This document shows positions 7,429 through 15,554 of a DNA stretch of 40,609 bases, piece after piece. The DNA is from Gemmatimonadaceae bacterium (GTDB lineage: Bacteria; Gemmatimonadota; Gemmatimonadetes; Gemmatimonadales; Gemmatimonadaceae): the NCBI GenBank assembly GCA_024654005.1, contig JANLGX010000444.1, forward strand, positions 1 to 40,609. The letters are read 5' to 3'. Within the stretch, counting starts at the first letter, position 1, and the number at the start of each line of letters is the position of its first letter. Below the pieces are notes generated by a model, which did not search any database, was not told the DNA's origin, and worked only from the letters and a program-made list of their open reading frames with translations. Made by a program: the position numbers and the translations under genes.

Positions 7429-8370
7429 CTACTTCCTTCGATAGGCGAGCGCAAGCGCCAGCAGCATCAGCGCGGCGGCGCCAACTATAAAGAGAATCAG
7501 GAAAGTCGGGCTCCACGTGCGGCGCGGCGAGGGAATGTCGATCACCGCGACGGCGTTCAGCGGTACCTCCCGCGCCATGAACCGGCGGAACGTCCGGCCC
7601 TCGGCGGTGACGGCGCGCTCCTCCGTCAGCTTCGCGCCCGTCGCGCTGCCGCGCGGCTCCTCGATCAGGATCTCATACACGTCGATCGGCGCTTCCGCCG
7701 GAACCGACAGCGGAAATTCCGCGGACGGCAGCGTGTAGCTGTACGCGAGCTGCTTCACGCCGGGAGGGATCGGCGCGATCACGCGCACGCGCCCGTCGGC
7801 GAACGACACGGCGTCGGCCGGAATGTCGCCCTGCTCGGCCTTCGGGTCGCGCGCGTTCCGCGGCAGCAGCGCGGTGAACGTCGGCGGTGACGACGGACCC
7901 GGACTGACGAGCGTCATGGTCGTGTCGTTGGATATCTCGAACACCTCGGTGACCGGGCGCACTCCCGCGGACGTCGCCGCTGCCACCACTATGTGCCGCC
8001 CGCGGATCGTGATCGGCACGCGGCGCGAGGTCGTGTCGAACACGACGATCTCGGCGGGATCGCCGCTGACGTTGTTGAACGCCAGCGGGACCGTGAAATA
8101 CGTCACGCCGTGGTGCGTCGCCGAGACGAAGTAGACCGCGTCGGCGGAGCCGGTGCGCCGATAGCTGTAGGAGTAGCGTCCGCGCGCGTCGCTGCGGGCG
8201 GAGTCGAGCGGACCCGCGCCGTCCGGCCCCGCGCGATGCAGCACCGTCCAGACACCCGCCACCGGCTCCATCACCTCGGGTCCCGGCCTTACGATGCGCC
8301 CCTCCACCCGGTCCGGCGGCGCGGCCGCCTGCAGGAGCAGGACGGCGATCCTACATATTGAACTTGCCAA
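7429..8370 (-). CDS. Membrane-anchored protein of unknown function
   Basis: I do not recognise this 313-residue protein. It has a short hydrophobic N-terminus (CRIAVLLLQAAA), an extended beta-rich middle, and one strong C-terminal membrane segment (about residues 288-310) followed by YRRK. The bulk should therefore be periplasmic with a short cytoplasmic tail. Residues 20-100 read like a carboxypeptidase-regulatory or transthyretin-like beta-sandwich (EGRIV, DARGRYSYSY). The only plausible start is TTG at 8370, inside the last codons of the nuclease-family gene, with GGAAGA upstream; the two genes are thus probably co-transcribed. The stop lies just before heptad array 4. Confidence 0.65.
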   Translation of the reverse strand: MASSICRIAVLLLQAAAPPDRVEGRIVRPGPEVMEPVAGVWTVLHRAGPDGAGPLDSARSDARGRYSYSYRRTGSADAVYFVSATHHGVTYFTVPLAFNNVSGDPAEIVVFDTTSRRVPITIRGRHIVVAAATSAGVRPVTEVFEISNDTTMTLVSPGPSSPPTFTALLPRNARDPKAEQGDIPADAVSFADGRVRVIAPIPPGVKQLAYSYTLPSAEFPLSVPAEAPIDVYEILIEEPRGSATGAKLTEERAVTAEGRTFRRFMAREVPLNAVAVIDIPSPRRTWSPTFLILFIVGAAALMLLALALAYRRK

Positions 8371-8878
8371 AATCTTCCGGGCGGAGATTCTCGAGGTACT
8401 GCTTCAACGACTCGGCGCTGGAATCGGGCTCGTCCTCGGGCTGGGCGATCGGAAACTCCGACTCCTCGCCATCGGCGTCGTCCACGAGCATGGCCGTGAG
8501 CAGCGACGCCTGCGCGTATATCGGCGCCGCGAACCGCAGCGCGATCGCGATGCTGTCCGAGGGGCGCGCGTCGATCTGCACCATCCCGCTCGGCATCGCG
8601 ACGTGCAGCTCCGCGAAGAACGTCCTGTTCTGCACCTTGGTGATGTGCACACGCCGGAGGGTGCCGCCCATCCCGACGATCAGGTTCTTGCAGAGGTCGT
8701 GCGTCAGCGGGCGCTCGCGCTTCATGCGGTTCATCTCGATGACGATCGACTCCGCTTCCGGCTGCCCGATCCAGATCGGCAGCAGGCGGGAGCCGTCCTT
8801 CTCCTGGAGGATCACCACGTAGGAGTTGGACGACCGGTCGAGCCCCAACCGCATGACGTCGACTTCGACGAGTTCCAT
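8351..8878 (-). CDS. Bifunctional nuclease (BFN/DUF151) family protein
   Basis: A 175-residue protein of the family named after plant bifunctional nuclease. The N-terminal 125 residues carry the family pattern: VDVMRLGLDRSSNSYVVILQ, LPIWIGQPEAESI, RERPLTHDLCKNL and a DARPSDSIAIALRF segment. The C-terminal 45 residues are acidic and not part of the domain (DDADGEESEF, EDEPDSS). The in vivo role in bacteria is unclear. The ATG at 8878 has no clear ribosome binding site. Its upstream region is the large heptad palindrome at 8894-8970, through which any transcript from metK would have to pass. Confidence 0.88.
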   Translation of the reverse strand: MELVEVDVMRLGLDRSSNSYVVILQEKDGSRLLPIWIGQPEAESIVIEMNRMKRERPLTHDLCKNLIVGMGGTLRRVHITKVQNRTFFAELHVAMPSGMVQIDARPSDSIAIALRFAAPIYAQASLLTAMLVDDADGEESEFPIAQPEDEPDSSAESLKQYLENLRPEDFGKFNM

Positions 8879-8893
8879 ACTGAATACTACACC

Positions 8894-8977
8894 GTGATTA
8901 GTGATTAGTGATTGGTGATTAGTAACGGCGCTGTGCAGTCACTAATCACCAATCACTAATCACTAATCACCAATCAC
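8894..8977. repeat. Inverted pair of heptad arrays forming a 30-bp perfect palindrome
   Basis: The left arm (8894-8923) is GTGATTA, GTGATTA, GTGATTG, GTGATTA, GT. The right arm (8941-8970) is its exact reverse complement, 30 of 30 bases, and the array runs on to 8977. The loop (8924-8940) is AACGGCGCTGTGCAGTC. It fills the gap between metK and the nuclease-family gene. The end of the right arm supplies the metK TGA stop (8974-8976). As RNA it would form a long, rather AU-rich hairpin without a U-tract. Confidence 0.93.
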
Positions 8978-10140
8978 GCCTTCACAGCTTTCTTCAACGC
9001 TGCAACGCGATCCGTCCGCTCCCAGCTGAACAGCGTCGAGCCTTTCGGACCCTTCCGGGGCGTGCGGCCGAAGTGGCCGTAGGCGGCCGTCACGCTGTAG
9101 ATCGGCTTGCGGAGGTCGAGCGCCTGGATGATGCCGCGCGGCGTCAGGTCGAACACCTTCTCGACCGCCTTCATGATCGCCATCTCGGGCACGGTGTTCG
9201 TCCCGAACGTGTCGACCATGATCGAGACGGGATCGGCCACTCCGATCGCGTACGCCACCTGCACCTCGCAGCGGCGCGCGAGCCCGGCGGCGACGATGTT
9301 CTTCGCCACCCAGCGCGCGGCGTACGACGCCGACCGGTCCACCTTCGACGGGTCCTTGCCGCTGAACGCCCCGCCGCCGTGGCGGCCCATGCCGCCGTAT
9401 GTGTCGACGATGATCTTGCGGCCCGTCAGGCCGGCGTCGCCCTGCGGTCCGCCGACCACGAACCGCCCCGTCGGGTTGATGTGATACTTGATGGACTTGT
9501 CGTGCATCCCCTTGGGGAGCGTGGGCTCGATCACGTCCTTGATGATCGCGGCGCGGATCTTCTTGTTGCTGACGTGATCGGCGTGCTGAGTGGAGATCAC
9601 CACCGTGTCCACCGACACGGGAATGCCGTCCTCGTACACGACGCTCACCTGCGACTTCCCGTCCGGACGGAGCCAGCTGCCCGTCTTCGTGCGGCGGTAG
9701 GCCGCCAGCGCCTCGGTCAGCCTGTGCGCGAGCTGGATGGGCAGCGGCATGAGCTCGGGCGTCTCGTCGGTGGCGTACCCGAACATCATTCCCTGGTCGC
9801 CGGCCCCGCCGGTGTCGACGCCCTGGCCGATGTCGCGCGACTGCTTGTCGATGGTGCTGATGACCGCGCAGGTCTTGTAGTCGAAGCCGAACGCGGCGTC
9901 GTCGTAGCCGATCTTCTGAATCGTGTCGCGCACGATCCGCGGGAGGTCGGCGTACGTCGTGGTCGTGATCTCGCCGGCGATGCACGCAAGGCCGGTGGTG
10001 ACGAGCGTCTCGCACGCGACGCGCGCGCCGGGGTCGTCGGCGATGATCGCGTCGAGTACTGCGTCGGAGATCTGGTCTGCGACTTTGTCGGGGTGTCCTT
10101 CGGTGACCGACTCGGATGTGAAGAGATAGCGGTCGAGCAA
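8974..10140 (-). CDS. metK: S-adenosylmethionine synthase
   Basis: Makes S-adenosylmethionine from methionine and ATP in the cytosol; 388 residues, the usual length. Clear family motifs are [20 protein letters not shown] at the N-terminus, [15 protein letters not shown] (about 122-136) and the glycine-rich loop [20 protein letters not shown] with the following [12 protein letters not shown]. The start is TTG at 10140 (no ATG or GTG fits), with no obvious Shine-Dalgarno. The 90-base leader shows no SAM riboswitch. The stop codon lies in the heptad palindrome. Confidence 0.96.
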   Translation of the reverse strand: MLDRYLFTSESVTEGHPDKVADQISDAVLDAIIADDPGARVACETLVTTGLACIAGEITTTTYADLPRIVRDTIQKIGYDDAAFGFDYKTCAVISTIDKQSRDIGQGVDTGGAGDQGMMFGYATDETPELMPLPIQLAHRLTEALAAYRRTKTGSWLRPDGKSQVSVVYEDGIPVSVDTVVISTQHADHVSNKKIRAAIIKDVIEPTLPKGMHDKSIKYHINPTGRFVVGGPQGDAGLTGRKIIVDTYGGMGRHGGGAFSGKDPSKVDRSASYAARWVAKNIVAAGLARRCEVQVAYAIGVADPVSIMVDTFGTNTVPEMAIMKAVEKVFDLTPRGIIQALDLRKPIYSVTAAYGHFGRTPRKGPKGSTLFSWERTDRVAALKKAVKA

Positions 10141-10191
10141 GGTGTGTTGGGCCGGAGAAAAGGGAAAGCCGGCAACGGAGTCGCCGGCGGA

Positions 10192-10213
10192 TTCAAGGTG
10201 CTTGGTTCGAAGG
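10192..10213. repeat. Degenerate heptad array (TTCAAGG type)
   Basis: TTCAAGG (10192-10198), TGCTTGG (10199-10205) and TTCGAAGG (10206-10213) are adjacent units with 7/8-base spacing in the metK-ptsI gap. Similarity between units is low, so membership in the heptad class is tentative. Confidence 0.35.
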
Positions 10214-10219
10214 TGCGTC

Positions 10220-10242
10220 GCCGGGCCGGATTACGGCCCGGC
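10220..10242 (-). terminator. GC-rich hairpin spanning the ptsI stop codon
   Basis: GCCGGGCCG (10220-10228) and CGGCCCGGC (10234-10242) form a perfect nine-pair stem. The five-base loop (10229-10233) contains the ptsI TAA stop. No U-tract follows on the minus strand, so intrinsic termination is not assured; it may instead protect the 3' end or pause transcription before metK. Confidence 0.45.
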
Positions 10243-12033
10243 GGAGCTTTCAAAGGTATGGCCGTCCACGACCACCGGCAAGCCATGCCGGAGGAACGGT
10301 GCGTCACCGAACGCCGAGAAGAGGCGCTCGGCCAGGGCGTCGTACGCCGCCTGCGCCGTGTCGGCGGCGACCGCGGCGGCCGCCGCTTCCCGCGCGATCT
10401 TGGCGCTCACCCCCCGGATGATCTGCTTGACCAGCGGCACCGAGCGGGGCGCCACGCTCAGCTCCCGCACTCCCAGCCCTATCAGGGCGAACGCCATCAC
10501 CGGCTGCGACGCCATCTCGCCGCACACGGCCACCTCCAGCCCGGCATTGTGCCCGACCTCGACCGTGCGCTGAATGAGCCGCAGCACGGCCGGATGCAGC
10601 GGCGTGTAGCGCGACGCGAGATTGGCGTTGCCGCGGTCCACCGCGAGCGTGTATTGCACCAGATCGTTGGTGCCGACGCTGAAGAACGCGACGTCGTTGA
10701 CGAGTGTGTCCGCCGCGATCACCGCCGCCGGGGTCTCGACCATCACGCCCAGCGGAATGTCGCGCCGGTACTCCACGCCGCGCGCGTCCAGCTCGGCCGC
10801 GGCCTCGTCCAGCAGCAGCCGCGCCTGCCGCACCTCGCCGACGGACACGACGAGCGGGAGCATGATGCGCACGTCGCCGTGCAGCCCCGCGCGCAGCAGC
10901 GCCCTGAGCTGCGTTTTGAACAGCTCGGGCTCGTCGAGACACATGCGGATGGCGCGCCAGCCCAGGAACGGATTGGCCTCTACGGGATACCCGCCGATCG
11001 GAAGCTTGTCACCGCCGAGATCGAAGGTTCGGATCACGACCGGGTGGCCGTCGAATGCCCGCACCACGCGCGAGTACTCGCGGTACTGCTCCTCCTCGTC
11101 CGGCATCGCGGGGCGCCCGACGACGAGAAACTCCGTCCGCATGAGCCCGACGCCCTCCGCGCCGCTGTGCGACGCCTGCTCGGCTTCCTCCGGCAGGTCC
11201 ACGTTGGCACGAAGGATGATCCGCACGCCGTCCAGCGTGACCGGCTCGGCTGTCAGGAGCTGGTGCAGCTCGAGCTCCTCCCCCTGCTCGCGCAGGGCAC
11301 GGTCGCGGTAGGCCGCGAGGTGCTGCTCCGACGGGTTCACGATGAGCATACCCGACGAGCCGTCGAGGATCGCCAGCTCGTGGCCGTGCAGCCGCTCGAC
11401 TGCGTCGCGCAGGCCCACCACCGCCGGGAGGCCGAGCGAGCGCGCGAGAATCGCGACGTGTGACGTGCGCGTGCCGGCGTCGGTGGCGATCGCCGCGATC
11501 GCGTTCCGGTCGAGCTGCACGGTGAGGCTCGGCGTCAGATCGTGCGTGATCAGGATCGCGTTCGCCCCGGGCGGCAGGTCCACCGGATCGTGGTCGGGGA
11601 GATCCAGCAGAATGGAGAGCACGCGGATGTGCAGGTCCATGAGATCGCTGACCCGCTCGCGCAGCATCGGTTGCGCGTGCTTGGCGAAATGCTGCCGCCA
11701 CTCGAGCATCACCAGGTCGAACGCCTTCTCGGCGCCGATGTTCTGCCGGATCAGCGATTCGACTTCGCCGATCAGGTCGGCGTCGTCGAGCATCGACGCC
11801 TGCACGTCGAAGATCGCGGCCTCTTCGTCGCCGGCGTGCTTCTCGGCGCGGCCGCGCACCTCGTGCAGCCGGTCCTTGGCGCGCGCGATGGCGGAGTGCA
11901 GCCGCGCGATCTCGGCGGGAATCGCTTCGTCCGGGATGATGCGGTGCCGCACCTCCGGCACCTCCCAGCGCAGGACGTGCACGGGGCCAATCACGATCCC
12001 GCGCGACGCGGGTATGCCGGTTATCGTCAGCAT
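10231..12033 (-). CDS. ptsI: Phosphoenolpyruvate-protein phosphotransferase, PTS enzyme I
   Basis: Enzyme I takes the phosphate from phosphoenolpyruvate and passes it to HPr; cytosolic, 600 residues. The phospho-histidine H192 lies in GTRTSHVAILARSLGLPAVVG. The C-terminal PEP-binding barrel shows LMRTEFL, LGWRAIRMCLD, MVETPAAV, FFSVGTNDLVQYTLA and AVCGEMASQP. The ATG at 12033 overlaps the HPr stop by one base (TGATG), which fixes the start. The last 20 residues or so extend past the usual end, and the stop sits in a hairpin loop. It is the last gene of the PTS cluster. Confidence 0.95.
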   Translation of the reverse strand: MLTITGIPASRGIVIGPVHVLRWEVPEVRHRIIPDEAIPAEIARLHSAIARAKDRLHEVRGRAEKHAGDEEAAIFDVQASMLDDADLIGEVESLIRQNIGAEKAFDLVMLEWRQHFAKHAQPMLRERVSDLMDLHIRVLSILLDLPDHDPVDLPPGANAILITHDLTPSLTVQLDRNAIAAIATDAGTRTSHVAILARSLGLPAVVGLRDAVERLHGHELAILDGSSGMLIVNPSEQHLAAYRDRALREQGEELELHQLLTAEPVTLDGVRIILRANVDLPEEAEQASHSGAEGVGLMRTEFLVVGRPAMPDEEEQYREYSRVVRAFDGHPVVIRTFDLGGDKLPIGGYPVEANPFLGWRAIRMCLDEPELFKTQLRALLRAGLHGDVRIMLPLVVSVGEVRQARLLLDEAAAELDARGVEYRRDIPLGVMVETPAAVIAADTLVNDVAFFSVGTNDLVQYTLAVDRGNANLASRYTPLHPAVLRLIQRTVEVGHNAGLEVAVCGEMASQPVMAFALIGLGVRELSVAPRSVPLVKQIIRGVSAKIAREAAAAAVAADTAQAAYDALAERLFSAFGDAPFLRHGLPVVVDGHTFESSAGP

Positions 12034-12299
12034 CAGCGCTCCCGGAACTTGCTCGCGACCAGCGCGGCCAGAGCCTCTACCGCCTGCTCTTCGTCCGCGC
12101 CGTCGACCCGCAACGTTATGGCGGAGCCGAACTCGGCGGCCAGCATCATCACTCCCATGATACTCTTGCCGTTGACCTCGAGGTCGTCGCGCGTGAGCGT
12201 GATGTTGCTCTGGAACTTCGCGGCGGTCTTCACGATCTCCGCGGCTGGCCGCGCATGCAGCCCCAGCTTGTTCATGATCTGCACCTGGCGCTCGATCAT
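12033..12299 (-). CDS. ptsH: PTS phosphocarrier protein HPr
   Basis: An 88-residue HPr carrying phosphate from enzyme I to enzyme IIA. H15 in KLGLHARPAA is the active site. S46 in NGKSIMGVMML is the regulatory serine that HPr kinase phosphorylates, and the Ser-containing loop is intact, matching the presence of hprK in the same cluster. The start ATG at 12299 overlaps the IID stop by one base and the stop overlaps the ptsI start by one base, so translation is probably coupled in both directions. Confidence 0.95.
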   Translation of the reverse strand: MIERQVQIMNKLGLHARPAAEIVKTAAKFQSNITLTRDDLEVNGKSIMGVMMLAAEFGSAITLRVDGADEEQAVEALAALVASKFRER

Positions 12300-13054
12300 C
12301 AGGCCAGCACCGCGTACAGGACGATGATACTGAGGATGCCGAGCGCGAGCCGCCAGCCCACGGATGTGTTCGGGATGCGCGCGAGCACCACGCCACCGAT
12401 CAGGACCGCGCCGATGGCGACCGCGCTGACCTCGCCCCCGATCCCCACGGCCCGCTCCACGGCGGTCGGAACGGCGATGCCCGCCAGCAGCGCGCCGGCG
12501 CGATCGATCCACTCCGGCGAGCGCCGGAGCAACGGCGTGGAGAGCGACTTCGCCACCTCCGTTCCCTGCGAGAACCCGACCTTGAGACCCCACGCGCGGA
12601 GCGCCACGTGGCCCACGTTGTACACGATGAGAAAGAGCGCGACCACGAGCCCCGCGCTCCCGCCGACGCCGTACGCGCCGAGCGCGAGCAGCGAGCAGAG
12701 CGGGAGCCACCCCGACCATACGAGCCGGTCGCCGACGCTGCCGAGCGGTCCCGCGAGCGCGGTCCGGAAGCGCTCGATCTTCGCGGGATCCACCTCCTCG
12801 AGCTCCGCCCGCGTGAGCGCGCCGACCGCGACGGCGGCGAGATACGGGTGCGCGTTGAAGTAGCGGGACTGGCGCGCGAGCGCCCGTCTGTACTTGTCGC
12901 CGCCACGGCCGCCGGGCAGCAGTCTCAGCGCGGGCTCCGCGCAGAAGCCTATTCCATTGCCCAGCAGGATCTCGTAGTTCCACGAGCCCTGCACGGCGAA
13001 CAGCCGGAGCCAGGTCACCAGCCTCGTCATGAACGGCACGTGAATGCGCGTCAT
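12299..13054 (-). CDS. PTS mannose-family IID component
   Basis: Membrane component IID of a mannose/fructose/sorbose-family (splinter) PTS, 251 residues. Family features are the N-terminal LRLFAVQGSWNYEILLGNGIGFC segment, RYFNAHPYLA, and GPLGSVGDRLVW, followed by C-terminal hydrophobic helices. The ATG at 13054 overlaps the IIC stop as ATGA. It is a little shorter than well-studied ManZ proteins. With IIC it should form the sugar channel in the cytoplasmic membrane. The sugar cannot be read from the sequence. Confidence 0.9.
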   Translation of the reverse strand: MTRIHVPFMTRLVTWLRLFAVQGSWNYEILLGNGIGFCAEPALRLLPGGRGGDKYRRALARQSRYFNAHPYLAAVAVGALTRAELEEVDPAKIERFRTALAGPLGSVGDRLVWSGWLPLCSLLALGAYGVGGSAGLVVALFLIVYNVGHVALRAWGLKVGFSQGTEVAKSLSTPLLRRSPEWIDRAGALLAGIAVPTAVERAVGIGGEVSAVAIGAVLIGGVVLARIPNTSVGWRLALGILSIIVLYAVLA

Positions 13055-13734
13055 TGCACCGCCACGAAGCCGAGTCCGATCACGAGGCCCGCGAGAAAGA
13101 GCCAGCCGGTCCGCGTGCCCGCGGTAAAGAACTTCCAGAGCGAGCCCCCCGCGACCGCGCCCGCGAGCCCGATGACGGCCGCATTGGAGAACGTCGCGGG
13201 CAATCCCCAGATCTCGACCATTCCGCGCGCGAGCGGCACCGCCAGCGCGACGGCCAGCAACGTCAGGATGAACCCGCGCAGCAGGTCGGCGGTCAGGCCG
13301 AACAGCTGCAGGCCGACGACCGCGCGCTCCGACCCGGCCTCGATCAGCTCGCGCGTCACGGCCGCGCGCGCGCCGATCAGCTTCCGCAACAGGACCATGC
13401 TGGAGCCGCTGAGCATCGCGGTCACGAGCGAGACGAACGCCGCGACGGCGAGACCGCCGGGGCGCCCGGCCCCGACGGACGCGAAGACGGCTCCGCCGGT
13501 TACGCCGGCCGTTCCCCACTCGGGATAGCGCGACGCGCCGAACGGGCGGGTGTCGAGCGCGAGCAGCTCGAGCACGACGCCGATCAGCAGCCCCGCCGAC
13601 GGCGAGCCGAGGATCGCGCCGCCCGCGGTGGCGCCGACGATCGGGCGCGAGATCATCGCCTGCGGAAAGCTCACGAAGTCGAGCCCGCATACCGCCCCGA
13701 GCAGCGCGATCGGCAGAACCTCGAGGAAGCTCAC
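13051..13734 (-). CDS. PTS mannose-family IIC component
   Basis: Membrane component IIC, 227 residues, nearly all hydrophobic helices. The pattern GLDFVSFPQAMISRPIV, GATAGGAILGSPSAGLLIGVVLELLAL is typical of the AgaC/ManY family N-terminal half. I choose the GTG at 13734, which overlaps the IIB stop as GTGA; upstream in-frame sequence is Arg-rich antiphase of IIB. Its stop overlaps the IID ATG. Confidence 0.88.
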   Translation of the reverse strand: MSFLEVLPIALLGAVCGLDFVSFPQAMISRPIVGATAGGAILGSPSAGLLIGVVLELLALDTRPFGASRYPEWGTAGVTGGAVFASVGAGRPGGLAVAAFVSLVTAMLSGSSMVLLRKLIGARAAVTRELIEAGSERAVVGLQLFGLTADLLRGFILTLLAVALAVPLARGMVEIWGLPATFSNAAVIGLAGAVAGGSLWKFFTAGTRTGWLFLAGLVIGLGFVAVQ

Positions 13735-14201
13735 AGCAGATCTCCCAGCTCGACCGGCTTCCCGCCCGGCACGTCCTGCGCGAAGATCTTCACTCCGCGC
13801 TCGGCCAGATCGCGCAGCGCCTGTTCCTCCTCGGGAGTCAGGAAGACGTATTGCAGGCGCTGTGTCCTGCCGGGCGCGTGATGGATCCCTCCGAGATTCA
13901 CTTCCGTCACGGGCACGCTCGCGGCGAGACGGGCCATCGTGCCGATGTCCGGGGTGAGCACGATCCCCGGCCGCGAATCGCTCTCCCACTTCGGATGCTC
14001 GCGCTCGGCGGTGGCGACGTCGGCGAAGTACAGCGTCATCTCCGGCGGCACGCCCATGCGATACAGCTCCTGCTCCCAGTCCGACGCGGCGACCGTGTCG
14101 TCCACGAGCGCGATGAACCCGACGCCCAGCGGGCGCCCCCAGCCCACCACTACCTGACCGTGAATCAGCCGGTCGTCGATCCGGTGGAGCACGATCGACA
14201 A
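13731..14201 (-). CDS. PTS mannose-family IIB component
   Basis: Cytosolic IIB subunit, 156 residues, which moves phosphate from IIA to the incoming sugar. The active-site histidine is H14 in RIDDRLIHGQVVVGWG, a hallmark of the family. I choose the TTG at 14201, just after the IIA stop, because it gives the family-standard N-terminus MSIVLHRIDDR; a GTG three codons later is possible. Ribosome binding site is weak (GGGGA). The stop overlaps the IIC GTG start. Confidence 0.9.
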   Translation of the reverse strand: MSIVLHRIDDRLIHGQVVVGWGRPLGVGFIALVDDTVAASDWEQELYRMGVPPEMTLYFADVATAEREHPKWESDSRPGIVLTPDIGTMARLAASVPVTEVNLGGIHHAPGRTQRLQYVFLTPEEEQALRDLAERGVKIFAQDVPGGKPVELGDLL

Positions 14202-14203
14202 CT

Positions 14204-14590
14204 CTATTCCCCGCCGCTCGAGTCCATGGAGGAGCGCCCCTTCTCCACCGCGGTTCGAGCCGCCGTGGCGGGTCCGCATCTCTCGCCGAGCGCGAACTCC
14301 AGCAGCGCGGCGAGATTCGCGCCGGTCACCAGCACCAGCTTGGGGTTGTCGCGCATGACGCGCCTCGCCGCGTTGGCCGCGCTCCCGCCGGGCAGATCCG
14401 TGAAGATTATCTCGGCGCCGTTCGCGACGTGCTCGCGAAGAATTCGCTCGAGCTCTTCCGCGGGATAGTCCCGGTTGGACACGGCGGCGAACACGTCCAT
14501 GCGCCCGCAGATCTGCCGCACCGCGGACAGCAAGCCGGATGCGAACTCCCCGTGCCCTACGATCACCCCCCGCGCCGGCTTGCTACTCAT
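14204..14590 (-). CDS. PTS mannose-family IIA component
   Basis: Cytosolic IIA domain, 128 residues, accepting phosphate from HPr. H13 in VIVGHGEFASGL is the phosphorylation site, and FTDLPGGSAANAARRV and LVTGANLAALLE match the family. The last 20 residues or so (RTAVEKGRSSMDSSGGE) are polar and outside the domain. The ATG overlaps the 3' end of hprK by eight bases. IIA proteins of this kind serve both in transport and as sensors; here all downstream components are present. Confidence 0.92.
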   Translation of the reverse strand: MSSKPARGVIVGHGEFASGLLSAVRQICGRMDVFAAVSNRDYPAEELERILREHVANGAEIIFTDLPGGSAANAARRVMRDNPKLVLVTGANLAALLEFALGERCGPATAARTAVEKGRSSMDSSGGE

Positions 14591-15554
14591 CGTCCTCCTG
14601 GAGGTAGCGCTCGACGTCCGCCGCGCGCGCCATGTGCGCGATCAGGCGCTCGTTGAACGCGGACGCCGCGTCCGTTCCGCTGTACTTGAGCAGGTGGTTG
14701 AGCGCGATTACCTCCGCGATGACCGTGAGGTTCTTTCCCGGGTTGAGCGGCACGCGCATCTTCGGCAGCTCCACGCCGAGAATCTCCGCGCTTTCCGTGT
14801 CGAGCCCGGTGCGGTCCACGACCAGCGTCTGATCCCACTCCTCGAGCTGGACCACGACCTCGATGCGCTTCTGCTGCCGTACGGCTTTCACGCCGAAGAT
14901 CGACGGTACGTTGATCAGCCCGATGCCGCGGATCTCCATGTGGCCGCGCTGCAGCTCGTGCGCGCGCCCGATCACCACGTCGTTCCCGCGCCGCGTCACC
15001 ATGACGATGTCGTCGGCCACGAGGCGGTGCCCGCGCTCCACCAGGTCCAGCACGCACTCCGACTTGCCGATGCCGCTCTTGCCGGTCACCAGCAGGCCCA
15101 CGCCGAACACGTCGGCGAGCGAGGCGTGCAGGGTGGCCGACGGCGCGAACTCCGCCTCGAGAAACGGCTTCATCCTCCGGTAGAACTCGTTGGTCTTGAG
15201 CTTGGTGCGGAACAGCGCCACCCCCGCCTCACGCGCGGCTTCCTGCAGCCCGCTCGGAAGCGGCTGGTCCTTCGTCACGAAGACGGCCGGCACCTTGAAA
15301 GAGAAGAACTGGTTGAGCAGGCGCGTCCGCTCCTCCGCGAGCAGCGACCCGAGATACGATATCTCGGTCTCGCCGAGCGCCTGCAGCCGGTTGGGAACGA
15401 AGCGCTCGACGTAGCCGGCTAGCACCAGTCCCGGACTCGATATCTCGCCGCTCTCGAGCTTGCGGTCGTGACCGAGTCCGTCCAGCAGGTCTTCGAGCTG
15501 AAGCGACGTCTTGAGCCGGTCGAACAGCTCGCCGACAGTCAGGCTGTTGCTCAT
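14583..15554 (-). CDS. hprK: HPr kinase/phosphorylase
   Basis: Bifunctional enzyme that phosphorylates or dephosphorylates HPr on Ser46; 323 residues, normal length. H143 in ATLHASLADVFG is the conserved N-side histidine, Walker A is GKSGIGKS at 158-165, RGHRLVADDIV follows, and the family signature EIRGIGLINVPSIFG is present. The ATG at 15554 overlaps the glycosyltransferase stop as ATGA. Together with the intact S46 in HPr this points to a working regulatory arm of the PTS, though its target outside the PTS is unknown. Confidence 0.95.
   Translation of the reverse strand: MSNSLTVGELFDRLKTSLQLEDLLDGLGHDRKLESGEISSPGLVLAGYVERFVPNRLQALGETEISYLGSLLAEERTRLLNQFFSFKVPAVFVTKDQPLPSGLQEAAREAGVALFRTKLKTNEFYRRMKPFLEAEFAPSATLHASLADVFGVGLLVTGKSGIGKSECVLDLVERGHRLVADDIVMVTRRGNDVVIGRAHELQRGHMEIRGIGLINVPSIFGVKAVRQQKRIEVVVQLEEWDQTLVVDRTGLDTESAEILGVELPKMRVPLNPGKNLTVIAEVIALNHLLKYSGTDAASAFNERLIAHMARAADVERYLQEDDE

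Noticed and set aside
8894-8970. The palindrome as terminal inverted repeats of an insertion sequence or MITE
   Set aside because: The loop is only 17 bases, the arms are internal tandem repeats, and no transposase or clear target duplication is seen.
10141-10230. A SAM riboswitch upstream of metK
   Set aside because: The 90-base leader lacks recognisable SAM-I/II elements; it shows only a GC hairpin and a degenerate heptad stretch.
9073-11463. A 796-codon open frame on the plus strand opposite metK and ptsI, and similar long plus-strand frames at 1866-3047, 3147-4679, 21380-22741 and 35060-36688
   Set aside because: They lie antisense to well-identified genes, are rich in Arg, Ala, His and Pro as expected of antiphase frames in GC-rich DNA, and show no domain.
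12299-13690. A 463-codon minus-strand frame reading through IIC into IID as a fused protein
   Set aside because: The upstream half is Arg-rich antiphase of IIC; the IID protein starts at the ATGA overlap at 13054.
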